Assembly (NCBI GenBank): GCA_910584905.1
Contig: CAJUCQ010000043.1
Coordinates: forward strand, 1 to 26,992
Direction of reading: 5' to 3'
Length of the DNA: 26,992 nucleotides
DNA from: an uncultured Muribaculaceae bacterium
GTDB taxonomy: Bacteria; Bacteroidota; Bacteroidia; Bacteroidales; Muribaculaceae
Positions within the stretch are counted from its first letter, which is position 1. Every line of letters starts with the position of its first letter. Below the pieces are notes generated by a model. That model was not told the origin of the DNA, searched no databases, and saw only the letters and a list, made by a program, of their open reading frames with translations. The position numbers and the translations under genes are program-made. Of the stretch, positions 1 through 8,107 are shown in pieces.

Positions 1-38
1 ACTGTAAATTTACTGATTTTTCGCGAGAATACCAAGAA

Positions 39-73
39 AATCAGCCAATTAGTTTTATGCTAAATGGCTGATT
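39..73. terminator. Imperfect hairpin, possible terminator of a gene left of the window
   Basis: Arms AATCAGCCAATTA (39-51) and TAAATGGCTGATT (61-73) pair over 13 bp with one mismatch around a 9-nt loop. The plus strand continues into the T-rich GTTTTATTATT, which would suit termination of a plus-strand transcript entering from the left. The tail is interrupted, so this is a moderate candidate only. Confidence 0.4.
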
Positions 74-131
74 GTTTTATTATTGAATAACTGAATTCTT
101 ATATCGAACTCACGTTAAGTTAATAGCTTTG

Positions 132-151
132 GGACGCGATTAATCGCGTCC
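132..151. repeat. 20-bp perfect palindrome, REP-like
   Basis: GGACGCGATTAATCGCGTCC is a perfect palindrome with no spacer. Degenerate relatives lie near the right end of the window: CGATTAATCG at 26822-26831 and GGGACGTGATT at 26881-26891. The sequence TAAGTTAATAGC just to its left (116-127) recurs in inverted orientation at 26896-26907. This suggests a dispersed extragenic repeat family, which is inference from few copies. Confidence 0.6.
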
Positions 152-329
152 GCGACGAATAAAACTACCCCCCCCGTCCAAAAACATCCGCGCCGAATAA
201 AGCAATCTCCCCTCGCCCAAAAATGCAGCTATCCCCCCGAATCATAGCCAAGGAAAAGCATATGAATAAGCGCCACAGCCGCGCTATCGCCGAATAGCTG
301 AAGTCCCGTTCATTTCCGCATCAAGCATC

Positions 330-361
330 AAAAAAAGGCTGCCCGACAGCGTCAGGCAACC
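330..361 (-). terminator. Rho-independent terminator of the aldolase gene
   Basis: Read on the minus strand, GGTTGCCTGAC pairs with GTCGGGCAGCC (11 bp including two G-T pairs) across a GCT loop and is followed by seven T. It lies about 30 bp after the aldolase stop codon, the expected place and orientation for an intrinsic terminator. Confidence 0.85.
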
Positions 362-389
362 CTTGTTTGATATATCGCTTACTTGCTTA

Positions 390-1385
390 TCAAGCCTTGC
401 CGGCAGAACCGAGCACGTTCACGATCTTGTGGCGATAAAGCTTCTCCATGTTGTCGCGAGCCGGGCCGAGATACTTGCGCGGGTCAAATTCCTGAGGCTG
501 TTCGGCAAACACGCGGCGAACGGCGGCGGTCATGGCCAGACGGCTGTCGGAGTCGATGTTGATTTTGCATACGGCGCTGCCTGCAGCCTTGCGGAGCTGC
601 TCTTCGGGGATACCGATTGCGTCGGGGAGCTTGCCGCCGAACATGTTGATCGTGTCAACTTCGTCCTGAGGCACCGAGCTCGAACCGTGGAGCACGATGG
701 GGAATCCGGGGAGCTTTTCCATTACGGCGTCAAGAACGTCGAATGCCAGCGGCGGCGGAACGAGCTTGCCTTCCTCGTTGCGCGTGCACTGCGCGGGCGT
801 GAACTTATAAGCGCCGTGGCTCGTGCCGATAGAGATAGCGAGCGAGTCGCAGCCCGTGCGGGTAGCGAAGTCGATTACTTCCTCGGGGTCGGTGTAGGTG
901 TGGTGGTCCGACGACACTTCGTCTTCAACACCGGCGAGAACGCCAAGCTCACCTTCTACAGTCACATCGAACTGGTGTGCGTAGTCCACTACCTGCTTCG
1001 TGAGGGCCACGTTTTCCTCGTAGGGAAGGTGCGAACCGTCGATCATTACCGACGAGAAGCCCGAGTCGATGCAGCTCTTGCAAAGCTCGAAAGAGTTGCC
1101 GTGGTCGAGGTGGAGCACAATCTGAGGATTTTCCCACCCGAGTTCCTTGGCGTATTCAACTGCGCCCTGAGCCATGTAGCGGAGGAGCGTCTCGTTGGCA
1201 TACTTGCGTGCGCCGCTCGACACCTGAAGGATGACGGGGCTCTTTTCGCCGGCTGCAGCCTTGATGATAGCCTGAAGCTGCTCCATGTTGTTGAAGTTGA
1301 AAGCGGGGATGGCATAGCCGCCCTTGATGGCCTTGGCAAACATCTCACGGGTGTTCACGAGGCCGAGTTCTTTGTAACTTACCAT
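390..1385 (-). CDS. fba: Class II fructose-1,6-bisphosphate aldolase
   Basis: This 331-residue protein is a zinc-dependent aldolase that reversibly cleaves fructose 1,6-bisphosphate to dihydroxyacetone phosphate and glyceraldehyde 3-phosphate, in the cytoplasm, in glycolysis and gluconeogenesis. Visible family signatures are HLDHG (92-96, with the catalytic aspartate and a metal histidine), the VEGELG segment (143-148), GTSHG (187-191) and LHGSSS (232-237), the last two being phosphate/metal-binding loops. The length fits the longer class II form common in Bacteroidota. The start gives the conserved opening VSYKELGLVNTREMF. The gene has its own Bacteroidota promoter (1459-1490) and a strong terminator (330-361), so it is probably monocistronic. 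Nothing looks broken. Related ketose-bisphosphate aldolases (for example tagatose-specific) share this fold, but fructose bisphosphate is the likely substrate. Confidence 0.96.
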   Translation of the reverse strand: MVSYKELGLVNTREMFAKAIKGGYAIPAFNFNNMEQLQAIIKAAAGEKSPVILQVSSGARKYANETLLRYMAQGAVEYAKELGWENPQIVLHLDHGNSFELCKSCIDSGFSSVMIDGSHLPYEENVALTKQVVDYAHQFDVTVEGELGVLAGVEDEVSSDHHTYTDPEEVIDFATRTGCDSLAISIGTSHGAYKFTPAQCTRNEEGKLVPPPLAFDVLDAVMEKLPGFPIVLHGSSSVPQDEVDTINMFGGKLPDAIGIPEEQLRKAAGSAVCKINIDSDSRLAMTAAVRRVFAEQPQEFDPRKYLGPARDNMEKLYRHKIVNVLGSAGKA

Positions 1386-1458
1386 TGGTATTGTATTTGT
1401 TTTGAGGTTGATTTTGCTCGTTGCGGATGCGTGCGGACAAGCCGCTCGTTTCCATCTG

Positions 1459-1490
1459 CAAAATTACAAAATTTATTCAACTCTCGCAAC
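1459..1490 (-). promoter_or_regulatory. Bacteroidota-type promoter for fba
   Basis: On the minus strand TAATTTTG (1459-1466) matches the -7 consensus TAnnTTTG. A GTTG box (1487-1490) sits 20 bp upstream, the normal distance for the -33 element. It lies about 75 bp before the aldolase start codon and just after the stop of the preceding gene. Confidence 0.65.
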
Positions 1491-1505
1491 TTTGCCCGTC
1501 CCTAA

Positions 1506-1877
1506 TCACTGCTTCCCGAACTTCCCCTCCACAGCGATGCGCGCACGGTCAAGAATCGACAGCGACGCAGGCTTCAGATGGATGCTCACCTTAGACGACT
1601 TCCGGCTCAGAAAGATAATCGACGAATGAAGCACGATCGCAATCCACTCCTCGAACGGCACGATGGCGTGGATGCGCCGCAAAGGGATGCGGTGGAACGG
1701 CGACCCCGGCTCGACGCTGTTGATTATCATACAGTCTGTCGCCCCGTCCATGTCGATGCTGATGTTGTGGTGGTCCGCAACGTAGTCGAACAGGAGAGGC
1801 ATATCGAGGCAGTCGGGGCTCGATGGGGCCTTGGAATACTTTTTATAGAGGGTGTCGATGACTTCGCGTGTAATCAT
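1506..1877 (-). CDS. Uncharacterised 123-residue protein
   Basis: I do not recognise a named family. The 123-residue product has no signal peptide and no clear membrane segment. It has a charged N-terminal stretch, then alternating hydrophobic stretches suggesting a compact beta-rich domain (for example IHAIVPFEEWIAIVLHSSIIFLS near residues 69-91), and a basic C-terminal region containing SRKSSKVSIHLKPASLSILDRARIAVEG. Codon use matches its neighbours and the frame is intact from ATG to stop. It sits between the flippase and the aldolase on the same strand, with 117 bp to the flippase stop and 120 bp to the aldolase start; the aldolase has its own promoter in the latter gap. It may be a short cytoplasmic protein specific to Bacteroidales. 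Whether it is read through from the long upstream operon is unclear. Confidence 0.7.
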   Translation of the reverse strand: MITREVIDTLYKKYSKAPSSPDCLDMPLLFDYVADHHNISIDMDGATDCMIINSVEPGSPFHRIPLRRIHAIVPFEEWIAIVLHSSIIFLSRKSSKVSIHLKPASLSILDRARIAVEGKFGKQ

Positions 1878-1994
1878 TTTTGGCGCTTGTTGTACTTTTT
1901 TAATTCTTACACTTAACGATGAGCGACGCTCAAAAGTTTGAAAATATTATGCTTCTTATGTTTTATTTAGCTTTGACGCGGATTTGTAACATTT

Positions 1995-3428
1995 CTATCT
2001 TCCCCTCGTCAGCCCCAGCCGACGAAGACTCAGCGGTATAAGCCACGGAAGTATGAGACAGCCCGTCGCAATCGGACCGACAAGCGGACGCAACACCGAT
2101 GCTCCGATGCAAACAACCGCCGCAAACAATATCAACCCCCTGATACCTCGCCCGAACCTCATCCCGTAGCGCCACCTGAACACGCCGTACACAGCCGCCG
2201 CATATACCCCGTACCACACGATATAGGCTGTCCCGAGGCCCTTGAACCTGAATAGCTCCCACCCCGACGTGTAAAGCACGAGCATCACTGCCGCGCTGAC
2301 GACCTCTGTCGCCACGTAAGCACGGCCGTCGCCCTTCGCAAGCATCACAAACGCAATGCACCACGAAACCGCACGGAACACAACGCCGCCGATGGCGAGG
2401 CTGATAAACGGCAACATGCTGAGGAATGCCTGCGAATAAAGCAAACGCACCATCAGCTCGTCGAAACAAACAAACAGCACCGCTACCGGCATCAGAACCC
2501 ACAGCGCAACGCTTATCTCATGCGACACCAGCACCGACGTCCGCTTCCGTTGCGAAACCTGAGCCGTCAGCCGAGGATAATACTCCATCGAAATAGCCGT
2601 GAAAATCACTCCCACGTAATAATTCACCATCGTGAACCCCGATTGATAGATGCCCACATCCGCTACGCTGCCGCGACGACTGAGATATATCGAAAATACA
2701 TACGACGCAACTTGCGTCACAACGTCGCTCACCGTCAGCATCGCACCGAGCATCAGCATCCCTTTCCCCTCCGAAAGGCTTTCGCGCCACGTAGGCGCCA
2801 CTGCCGGAGGCCCCGGGATTCCGCGGCTGTAAAGCCGCGCCATAATCCAAGCCCCGGCAGGGATAGCCAATACAGCCCCGACAATACCCCCCATGCCCCA
2901 AAAACAGATACAACACACAAGAGCCGCTGTCCCCGCGACAGAACCCCACACATTTGCCGTCGCAAGCCGGCGAAGATGCCCGAACGACTGCATGATAGCA
3001 TTGTCCGGAGCCGTAAGAGACGTCATCAGCGGCACCGCCGACAATATCATGAATGCCCGCGTGTAATCTCCGTTCCCGAAGGTCCAGCGACTCAGTAGCG
3101 GTGCGCCGAGAAATGTAAGACCCATACCCGCTATTCCGAGCCAAAGGCCGAGCCGCCGCGCCGTGAACGACATACGCCGCGCCTTCTCCCCGTCAGGCTC
3201 GCCCTTCAGCAGCGACAAGTCCCTCACCGAACTTTGGCGCAGACTGAGCTGCGTGAGATACGACATGGTCATCAGCGACTGTACAAACAGCGACATAACT
3301 CCTACGCCCGCCGGACCAAGCCACAGCGCCGCGCACTTTGAGCGGACGATGCCCGCAAGGATATTGAGTCCCTGCACGCCCCCGAACACCCCGAGAGCCT
3401 TCAGTACGGTCGTTGTCAGTGCGCTCAT
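1995..3428 (-). CDS. Polysaccharide/O-antigen flippase-like membrane protein
   Basis: The 477-residue product is an integral membrane protein with about 12 to 14 hydrophobic segments along its whole length. It resembles the polysaccharide transporter (Wzx, MOP superfamily) group that moves undecaprenyl-linked sugars across the inner membrane. The N-terminal stretch with GGVQGLNILAGIVRSKCAALWLGPAGVG is typical of this group: a first helix followed by the loop with conserved K and GPAGVG. It begins 1 bp after the stop of the EnvC-like gene, so the two are surely co-transcribed and probably translationally coupled. No glycosyltransferase or polymerase genes are nearby, so the substrate cannot be inferred from context. 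Lipid-linked oligosaccharide or another isoprenoid-linked envelope precursor is possible. It appears to be the last gene of the long minus-strand cluster. Confidence 0.85.
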   Translation of the reverse strand: MSALTTTVLKALGVFGGVQGLNILAGIVRSKCAALWLGPAGVGVMSLFVQSLMTMSYLTQLSLRQSSVRDLSLLKGEPDGEKARRMSFTARRLGLWLGIAGMGLTFLGAPLLSRWTFGNGDYTRAFMILSAVPLMTSLTAPDNAIMQSFGHLRRLATANVWGSVAGTAALVCCICFWGMGGIVGAVLAIPAGAWIMARLYSRGIPGPPAVAPTWRESLSEGKGMLMLGAMLTVSDVVTQVASYVFSIYLSRRGSVADVGIYQSGFTMVNYYVGVIFTAISMEYYPRLTAQVSQRKRTSVLVSHEISVALWVLMPVAVLFVCFDELMVRLLYSQAFLSMLPFISLAIGGVVFRAVSWCIAFVMLAKGDGRAYVATEVVSAAVMLVLYTSGWELFRFKGLGTAYIVWYGVYAAAVYGVFRWRYGMRFGRGIRGLILFAAVVCIGASVLRPLVGPIATGCLILPWLIPLSLRRLGLTRGR

Positions 3429-3429
3429 C

Positions 3430-4920
3430 CTAATTCTTTCTAAGCCATTCCGTCGGATTCAGCTTCGTCTTTTCCTGACGGATTTCAAAATGCAGCGTCG
3501 GGCGGTTATCGTCGTCAGGGTCCGGGGCGAGTGTCCCCAGAAGCTGACCTGCCGCTACTTCCTCGCCCTTGCGCACCTTGAGCTCGCCGATACCGGCGTA
3601 AACCGTCAGATAAGCCCCGTGGCGCAATATCACGATATTGTTGTAGCCGTCAAGCCTGAAAATCGAACTTACAGTCCCGCGGAACACCGCCCGCGCCGAC
3701 GCCCCGGCCGTCGTCCGGAGGTCGATGCCGTTGTTGCGAACGTTGATACGCGAAAGCTCCGGGTGAGCGCTTTGGCCGAAGCCCGCCGATATCGTATAGG
3801 CCTTGTCTACAGGTGCCGGGAGGCGCCCCTTGTTGGCCGCAAAACTGCCGCCGAGAGCCGTTGCCCCGCCCGGATTGATACTCTTCTCCGGCGCTTTGCC
3901 CTTTGAGGGCGGTGTCGGCTCCTTCGCGGGCTTTGCCGGGCGGCTGTCGCTCTTTTTGTCCTTGCTTCCGCCGGACTTAGTCGTCCCCGTCGCCTCCTTG
4001 CGCGCCTTCTCGGCCGCTTCGGCCTCGGCCTTGCGCCGACGTTCTTCCTCAGCCGCCTTCCGCTTGGCCTCTTCTTCCGCCGCTTTGCGAGCCTCTTCGG
4101 CTATGATGCGGTCAAGCTCGGCCTCAAGCCTGCGCGCCTGCGCCTGTTTCTCCTTGAGTACACTGCGAAGGCTGCTCCCCTGACGGCGCAGACTGTCGAC
4201 AAGCTCGCTCGCGCTTTTGCGACGGTCCTGAAGACGCGCATTCTCGGCCCGGTGCGCGGCGAGAGTCACTTTCAGTGTCGCCTCCAGCGAGTCCAGACGC
4301 GCCTTCCGCTCGCGAAGCGTATCCAATTCGGCCTTGAGTGCGCGAGCGCGGCTACTTTGAGCCGCCGATAGTTCCTTGAGATAGCGCGCGCGGCTCATCA
4401 TACCCGTAAAATTCCCCGCGCTGAATATGAACGTCAGATTCGAAACCCCCTGACGCTGACGCCGCATCGACTGTAGATTTCGGGCGTAGGCTTCCCGAAG
4501 ACGCCCCACCTTGGCCTCCGTCATGCTCACGGTGTCGCTAAGCCCCTTCACTCGGGCGCGGATGCGCTCGACATCTCCCTGAAGTCCCGAAACCTTGGCC
4601 GCCGAAACTTCGATTTCCGAATCAAGACGCCCGAGGCGGTTCAGCTGACGCCGCGTATCCTTGGCGTTGGCCGCGATATCCTGTTGCGTACGCGCTATTT
4701 CGCCCTCCGTGCGCTTCTTCTCCCTTCGCACGTCGCGGGCCGTCCGCGGAGTCTCGGGGCGACGCGCCTTGGCGCCTTTGCTTTGTTTGGCTCGCGTTTC
4801 GCGCTTGGCAGGCGCATTTGTGCGGCGGCGCGCGTCAGCCGGTTCGCCGACGAGCATAGCTCCGGCGATGACGAGGATAATAAGTAATGTCGGTAATAGT
4901 CGGCGCACGTGTTTTTGCAT
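3430..4920 (-). CDS. EnvC-like murein hydrolase activator (coiled coil plus degenerate LytM domain)
   Basis: The 496-residue protein opens with an uncleaved anchor or signal segment (about 9-28, LPTLLIILVIAGAMLVG). It continues as a long coiled coil (about 55-300), a Lys/Glu/Ala/Pro-rich linker (about 300-360) and a C-terminal LytM/M23 domain (about 375-494). This is the layout of EnvC-type factors, which act in the periplasm to switch on cell-wall amidases at division. The zinc site is degenerate: the HxGxD motif reads NNGID (396-400), the HxH motif reads TLH (475-477), and the usual YAH is YAG. It is therefore probably a regulator and not an active endopeptidase. It follows the DUF4292 gene by 12 bp and precedes the flippase by 1 bp. 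The protein is full-length, with no frameshift. Confidence 0.88.
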   Translation of the reverse strand: MQKHVRRLLPTLLIILVIAGAMLVGEPADARRRTNAPAKRETRAKQSKGAKARRPETPRTARDVRREKKRTEGEIARTQQDIAANAKDTRRQLNRLGRLDSEIEVSAAKVSGLQGDVERIRARVKGLSDTVSMTEAKVGRLREAYARNLQSMRRQRQGVSNLTFIFSAGNFTGMMSRARYLKELSAAQSSRARALKAELDTLRERKARLDSLEATLKVTLAAHRAENARLQDRRKSASELVDSLRRQGSSLRSVLKEKQAQARRLEAELDRIIAEEARKAAEEEAKRKAAEEERRRKAEAEAAEKARKEATGTTKSGGSKDKKSDSRPAKPAKEPTPPSKGKAPEKSINPGGATALGGSFAANKGRLPAPVDKAYTISAGFGQSAHPELSRINVRNNGIDLRTTAGASARAVFRGTVSSIFRLDGYNNIVILRHGAYLTVYAGIGELKVRKGEEVAAGQLLGTLAPDPDDDNRPTLHFEIRQEKTKLNPTEWLRKN

Positions 4921-4932
4921 TGAAGGGGACGG

Positions 4933-5724
4933 TTAGAGACTTTTGATTATCCGGCTCAGCTCTACGCGGCTGTAGTCGTTGCCCGGGCGGCGGAAGCCGA
5001 GACTCCCCCCGCCGCTATCCCATTTGGCCTGCGAAAGACGGTAGTCGATGCCGCCGTTGATTTCATGCCCCCCGGCTATTGCTGCGATGCTCACCGACGA
5101 AGCCGTCAGTCCCGTCGGCGTCGTCGCCGGCGCGCCGTAGACTATACCCGCCGCAGGCGTGCCGTTGCGGTAGAAAGCCACGATTTCAGGCATCGACGTC
5201 GTCGCGTTCAGTTCGTAAACCGTCCGCACCCCGCCAAGCTCGGGCACCGCGCGCAAAGGCCGCCCGAGGAGATAACCCTGAAGGTCGGCAAGCGTAAGAC
5301 CCGTTCCGGCCGACAGCCACGCCAGTGATTCACCGACATACCATTTGTGCACTTTCTCGACCACAAACACCGAATCCGTGTCGGCATACAGCTGGCCGAC
5401 TTCAAAGCCGAGAAATCGCAGCGAAATCAGTAGCTCCCGCCCGTTTATCATCGACGCGCGCCCGCTCATCCCGAGCTTCTTGGGCTTGGTCACCGACACC
5501 TGTACCGGAACCTCAAGACGGGTCCATGACCCGAAGGCCTTCGGAAATTCAGGCCCGGCGCTCACCTCAGGTTCTTCCGGTCGCACAGCAGGGCTGTCGG
5601 TCATCTCCTCCGGGCACGTCTCGTGTTCCTGCGGCCCGCCGGCCTGTTTCTTATGGCAGGCAGTCGTAGCGGCCAGCAAGACAGCCGAGACCGCAAATGC
5701 AATTAATCGGGCTATACCTTTCAT
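4933..5724 (-). CDS. DUF4292 lipoprotein, LolB-like candidate
   Basis: The 263-residue product starts with a lipoprotein signal (hydrophobic 5-19, then TTAC with Cys at about residue 23) followed by a Glu/Pro-rich linker. The body, with strand-rich repeats such as INGRELLISLRFLGFEVGQLYADTDSVFVV and a KWYVG segment, matches the DUF4292 family as I know it from Bacteroidota. Its fold pattern recalls LolA/LolB lipoprotein carriers, which is inference. Its start codon overlaps the stop of the TPR gene as ATGA, implying translational coupling, and the EnvC-like gene follows after 12 bp. It probably sits in the periplasm or on the outer membrane's inner face, perhaps helping lipoprotein or envelope assembly. 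The exact role is not established. Confidence 0.8.
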   Translation of the reverse strand: MKGIARLIAFAVSAVLLAATTACHKKQAGGPQEHETCPEEMTDSPAVRPEEPEVSAGPEFPKAFGSWTRLEVPVQVSVTKPKKLGMSGRASMINGRELLISLRFLGFEVGQLYADTDSVFVVEKVHKWYVGESLAWLSAGTGLTLADLQGYLLGRPLRAVPELGGVRTVYELNATTSMPEIVAFYRNGTPAAGIVYGAPATTPTGLTASSVSIAAIAGGHEINGGIDYRLSQAKWDSGGGSLGFRRPGNDYSRVELSRIIKSL

Positions 5725-7568
5725 TCAAAAAAATAGGTTTTGAATTTAGCTTTTTTCTTTATCTTTTCATCCTCGGGCATCAGCAGCGCGGCCTTTTCCC
5801 AGAATTCCACGGCCTCGCGGTGAAGCCCGTTCCAAAAGTATATGTCTCCGGCGTGGTCATAAATCTCACCCGTAGGCTCCATCGGCGTCTCCGTGACTAC
5901 TTCAATGACCTCCGCCTCGGAGTCCGCTATCGCAGTGTCCGCAGGCAATGAGTCTTGGCGGTTATAGGCGGAGAGGGCGAGGTCTATCAGACGCTTGGCC
6001 TCGCCGAATTCCTTCCGGCGGAACTCAACCCATGCGTGTGTGTCAAGAAATGTCGGATTCTCGGGTTCTTCGCTCACCGCCATTGTCGCATAAGTCCGCG
6101 CAAGGTCGAGATTCACGCTGTCAAGCGCCATGAAATATGCCATGTTGTTCATAGCCATTGCATTCCGCGGATTAAGCTCGATTGCACGGGTATATTCCTT
6201 GTAAGCGCTGTCGCGCCGCCCGAGAGCTTCCTGAAGGTCGCCGCGGGTGGCGTGATACTGCGATGCGCGTATCGGGTCCGCGAGCGCCTCGTCGCTCACG
6301 CTGTCAAGCAGCGCAAGGGCCGCCTCGCGCTCGTCCCGGAATATAAGCGCCCCCGCTGCCGCAAGTGTATATGTCAGCTCCTCGGGAAACAGCCGCGCCG
6401 CCCGGCGCGAACTCTCAAGCACAAGGTCCTCCTCATTGTCGAGCGATAGCAATCGGAGATAGCCCATCCATATCTCGCTCTGCATCGGGTCGAGATCAAG
6501 CGAATAGGAGTATTGCTCGCGTGCGGCCGCGCGGTTGCCCTGCGTCTCCTCATAAGCCCCGTAAAGAGCGTGTAGACGCGCCTCACCCGGATTCAGCTCC
6601 AGAAGACGCTCAAACATCGCATCGACGCGCGGACGGTTCGACGCTTCGCCGAATAGGCCCTGTACGTAATGCACCAGAAGCTCGAATTTCGGCTCGAAAT
6701 CGAGGTCCGACGCCGCAAGTGCGTTGAAGACCTCGCGGTCGAATGCCTCGGAATCGACCGTTTTTTCAAAATAACGGGCTCGCGTTATGAACACACGTCC
6801 GCTCTCAGGCTCAAGCGCAAGGGCGCGGTCGAGATACTTCATCGCCGAGTCCGCCATGCTTAACGCCGCATAAGTCTCGCCCGTGTAGAGATTCACCTCG
6901 ATATTGTCGGGCGCCGACGCCACAAGACGGCTCAGCTCTTGCACTATCGCCGATGTATCCTTGCGCGCGGAATAAGCCCGGATTTTCTGCGACGTGATGC
7001 CCGCGTCGCCCGGAAGGCCCGCCAGCAGACGGTCATAGATACCGATTGCCCGGTCGAAGGCACTCGTGTCTCCGCGAAGCGATTTTACAACCAGTATCGA
7101 CGCCAGATTCAGCGACACGTCCGACCGTTCCGGCCTCAGCGAATCAAGGATGCTCCAGACTTCGACGAGGTCGTCGATATTGCCGGCGTCATTGGCTGCC
7201 CGGGCATAGACCCCGGCAAGGCGGAGATCCGACGGCGCAGCAAGGAATCGTCGGCGGATGTCGGCGTACGCACGTCGGCCCGTCACGCTGTCCGTAAGAG
7301 GCGACAACATATCCATCTCGGCCATCTCTCCGGCTATGAACGGATCTTCGGGAGATAGCGCCCGCGCACGGCGCAACAGCATGTAATAATCGTCGTAGCG
7401 CTCGGCGGCGAATGCGTTGGCCGCCTCGACGTAGATATAGGCCGCTTTCGTCAGGCGGCGCTCGGCTTCAGCCTCTCGGCTCGTGGCATCGCTTCTCTTG
7501 GCCCATAAGGTCAGGCCGAGGAACGCTAAAGCGCTTGCTGCTAAAAATAGACGGATGCCTTGTGTCAT
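5721..7568 (-). CDS. Tetratricopeptide-repeat protein with N-terminal membrane anchor
   Basis: The 615-residue protein begins with a hydrophobic segment (about 5-23, IRLFLAASALAFLGLTLWA) that is a signal peptide or anchor without a lipobox Cys. The remainder is helical repeat units of about 34 residues. Recognisable TPR consensus pieces include AMKYLDRALALEPESGRVF, AAREQYSYSLDLDP and AYKEYTRAIELNPRNAMAMNNMAYFMA. The C-terminal repeat (DHAGDIYFWNGLHREAVEFWEKAALLMPEDEKIKKK) is especially clear. TPR solenoids are protein-binding scaffolds, so no enzyme activity is expected. Its stop overlaps the DUF4292 start (ATGA), which ties it to that lipoprotein and to the EnvC-like protein downstream. A role as a periplasmic scaffold in envelope assembly is a reasonable inference. 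dut lies 51 bp upstream in the same direction. Confidence 0.88.
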   Translation of the reverse strand: MTQGIRLFLAASALAFLGLTLWAKRSDATSREAEAERRLTKAAYIYVEAANAFAAERYDDYYMLLRRARALSPEDPFIAGEMAEMDMLSPLTDSVTGRRAYADIRRRFLAAPSDLRLAGVYARAANDAGNIDDLVEVWSILDSLRPERSDVSLNLASILVVKSLRGDTSAFDRAIGIYDRLLAGLPGDAGITSQKIRAYSARKDTSAIVQELSRLVASAPDNIEVNLYTGETYAALSMADSAMKYLDRALALEPESGRVFITRARYFEKTVDSEAFDREVFNALAASDLDFEPKFELLVHYVQGLFGEASNRPRVDAMFERLLELNPGEARLHALYGAYEETQGNRAAAREQYSYSLDLDPMQSEIWMGYLRLLSLDNEEDLVLESSRRAARLFPEELTYTLAAAGALIFRDEREAALALLDSVSDEALADPIRASQYHATRGDLQEALGRRDSAYKEYTRAIELNPRNAMAMNNMAYFMALDSVNLDLARTYATMAVSEEPENPTFLDTHAWVEFRRKEFGEAKRLIDLALSAYNRQDSLPADTAIADSEAEVIEVVTETPMEPTGEIYDHAGDIYFWNGLHREAVEFWEKAALLMPEDEKIKKKAKFKTYFFE

Positions 7569-7619
7569 TGTTCTTGTTGACTCTCTTGGTTGTGTCGACT
7601 GATGCCCCCTTTGGCGCTC

Positions 7620-8057
7620 TCAGGCCATACCCGTATGGCCGAAGCCGCCGTCGCCGCGCACAGTCCGGTCGATTTCATCGACTGCCTCCCATTCAACGCG
7701 GGTGTACTGCGCGATGACCATCTGGCAGATGCGGTCGCCGTCGTTGACGGTAAAAGGCTCCTTCGACAGATTGATGAGGATTACTCCTATCTCGCCGCGG
7801 AAGTCGGCGTCGACTGTCCCCGGAGTGTTCGCGAGGCTGATGCCGTGCTTGAGTGCGAGGCCGCTCCGAGGGCGGATTTGCATTTCGTAGCCTTCGGGGA
7901 GCTGCACCCGCAGTCCCGTAGGTATCAGCGCGCGCTCAAGCGGTCCGAGAGTCACAGGCTCTTCAAGGCAGGCGCGCACGTCCATGCCCGCCGACCCCGG
8001 AGTCTCGTACACAGGCAACTCGTTGCCCGAGCGGTTTATGATTTTTACTTTTAACAC
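7620..8057 (-). CDS. dut: Deoxyuridine 5'-triphosphate nucleotidohydrolase (dUTPase)
   Basis: The 145-residue enzyme hydrolyses dUTP to dUMP and pyrophosphate in the cytoplasm, keeping uracil out of DNA and supplying dUMP for thymidylate. All five motifs of the trimeric dUTPase family are visible: I, AGMDVRA (from 23); II, PRSGLA; III, GTVDADFRGEI with the catalytic Asp; IV, GDRICQMVI; and V, the Gly-rich RGDGGFGHTG at the C-terminus, which closes over the active site. The length is typical for the homotrimeric form. It lies between the small secreted protein (50 bp upstream) and the TPR gene (51 bp downstream) in the same direction, so it is probably part of the long transcript. Nothing is unusual about it. 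Confidence 0.97.
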   Translation of the reverse strand: MLKVKIINRSGNELPVYETPGSAGMDVRACLEEPVTLGPLERALIPTGLRVQLPEGYEMQIRPRSGLALKHGISLANTPGTVDADFRGEIGVILINLSKEPFTVNDGDRICQMVIAQYTRVEWEAVDEIDRTVRGDGGFGHTGMA

Positions 8058-8107
8058 GTTCTTGTTCGTTTTTGTTTTTATACGCCGGAGCGTGATGTCG
8101 ACCGGCC

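Larger units (their letters stand above)
1..389. other. Gene-free left flank
   Basis: I see no convincing complete gene in this stretch. It is AT-rich for the first 130 bases, then mixed. It contains an imperfect hairpin (39-73), a 20-bp perfect palindrome (132-151), a run of eight C (168-175) and the terminator of the aldolase gene (330-361). Two reading frames are open from the left edge to stops near 61-73, so the tail of a gene lying outside the window cannot be excluded, but nothing in them is recognisable. Confidence 0.6.

Noticed and set aside
1..71. Tail of a gene entering from the left
   Set aside because: Two different frames stay open to stops near 61-73 and both cross the hairpin. 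Neither short peptide is recognisable, so no gene is called.
168..175. Run of eight C as a phase-variation tract
   Set aside because: It lies in gene-free DNA with no promoter boxes at suitable spacing to a start codon, so there is nothing for it to switch.
1920..1932. TGAGCGACGCTCA palindrome after the flippase gene as a terminator
   Set aside because: The usable stem is only four base pairs once a loop is allowed and no good T-run follows, so it is too weak to call.
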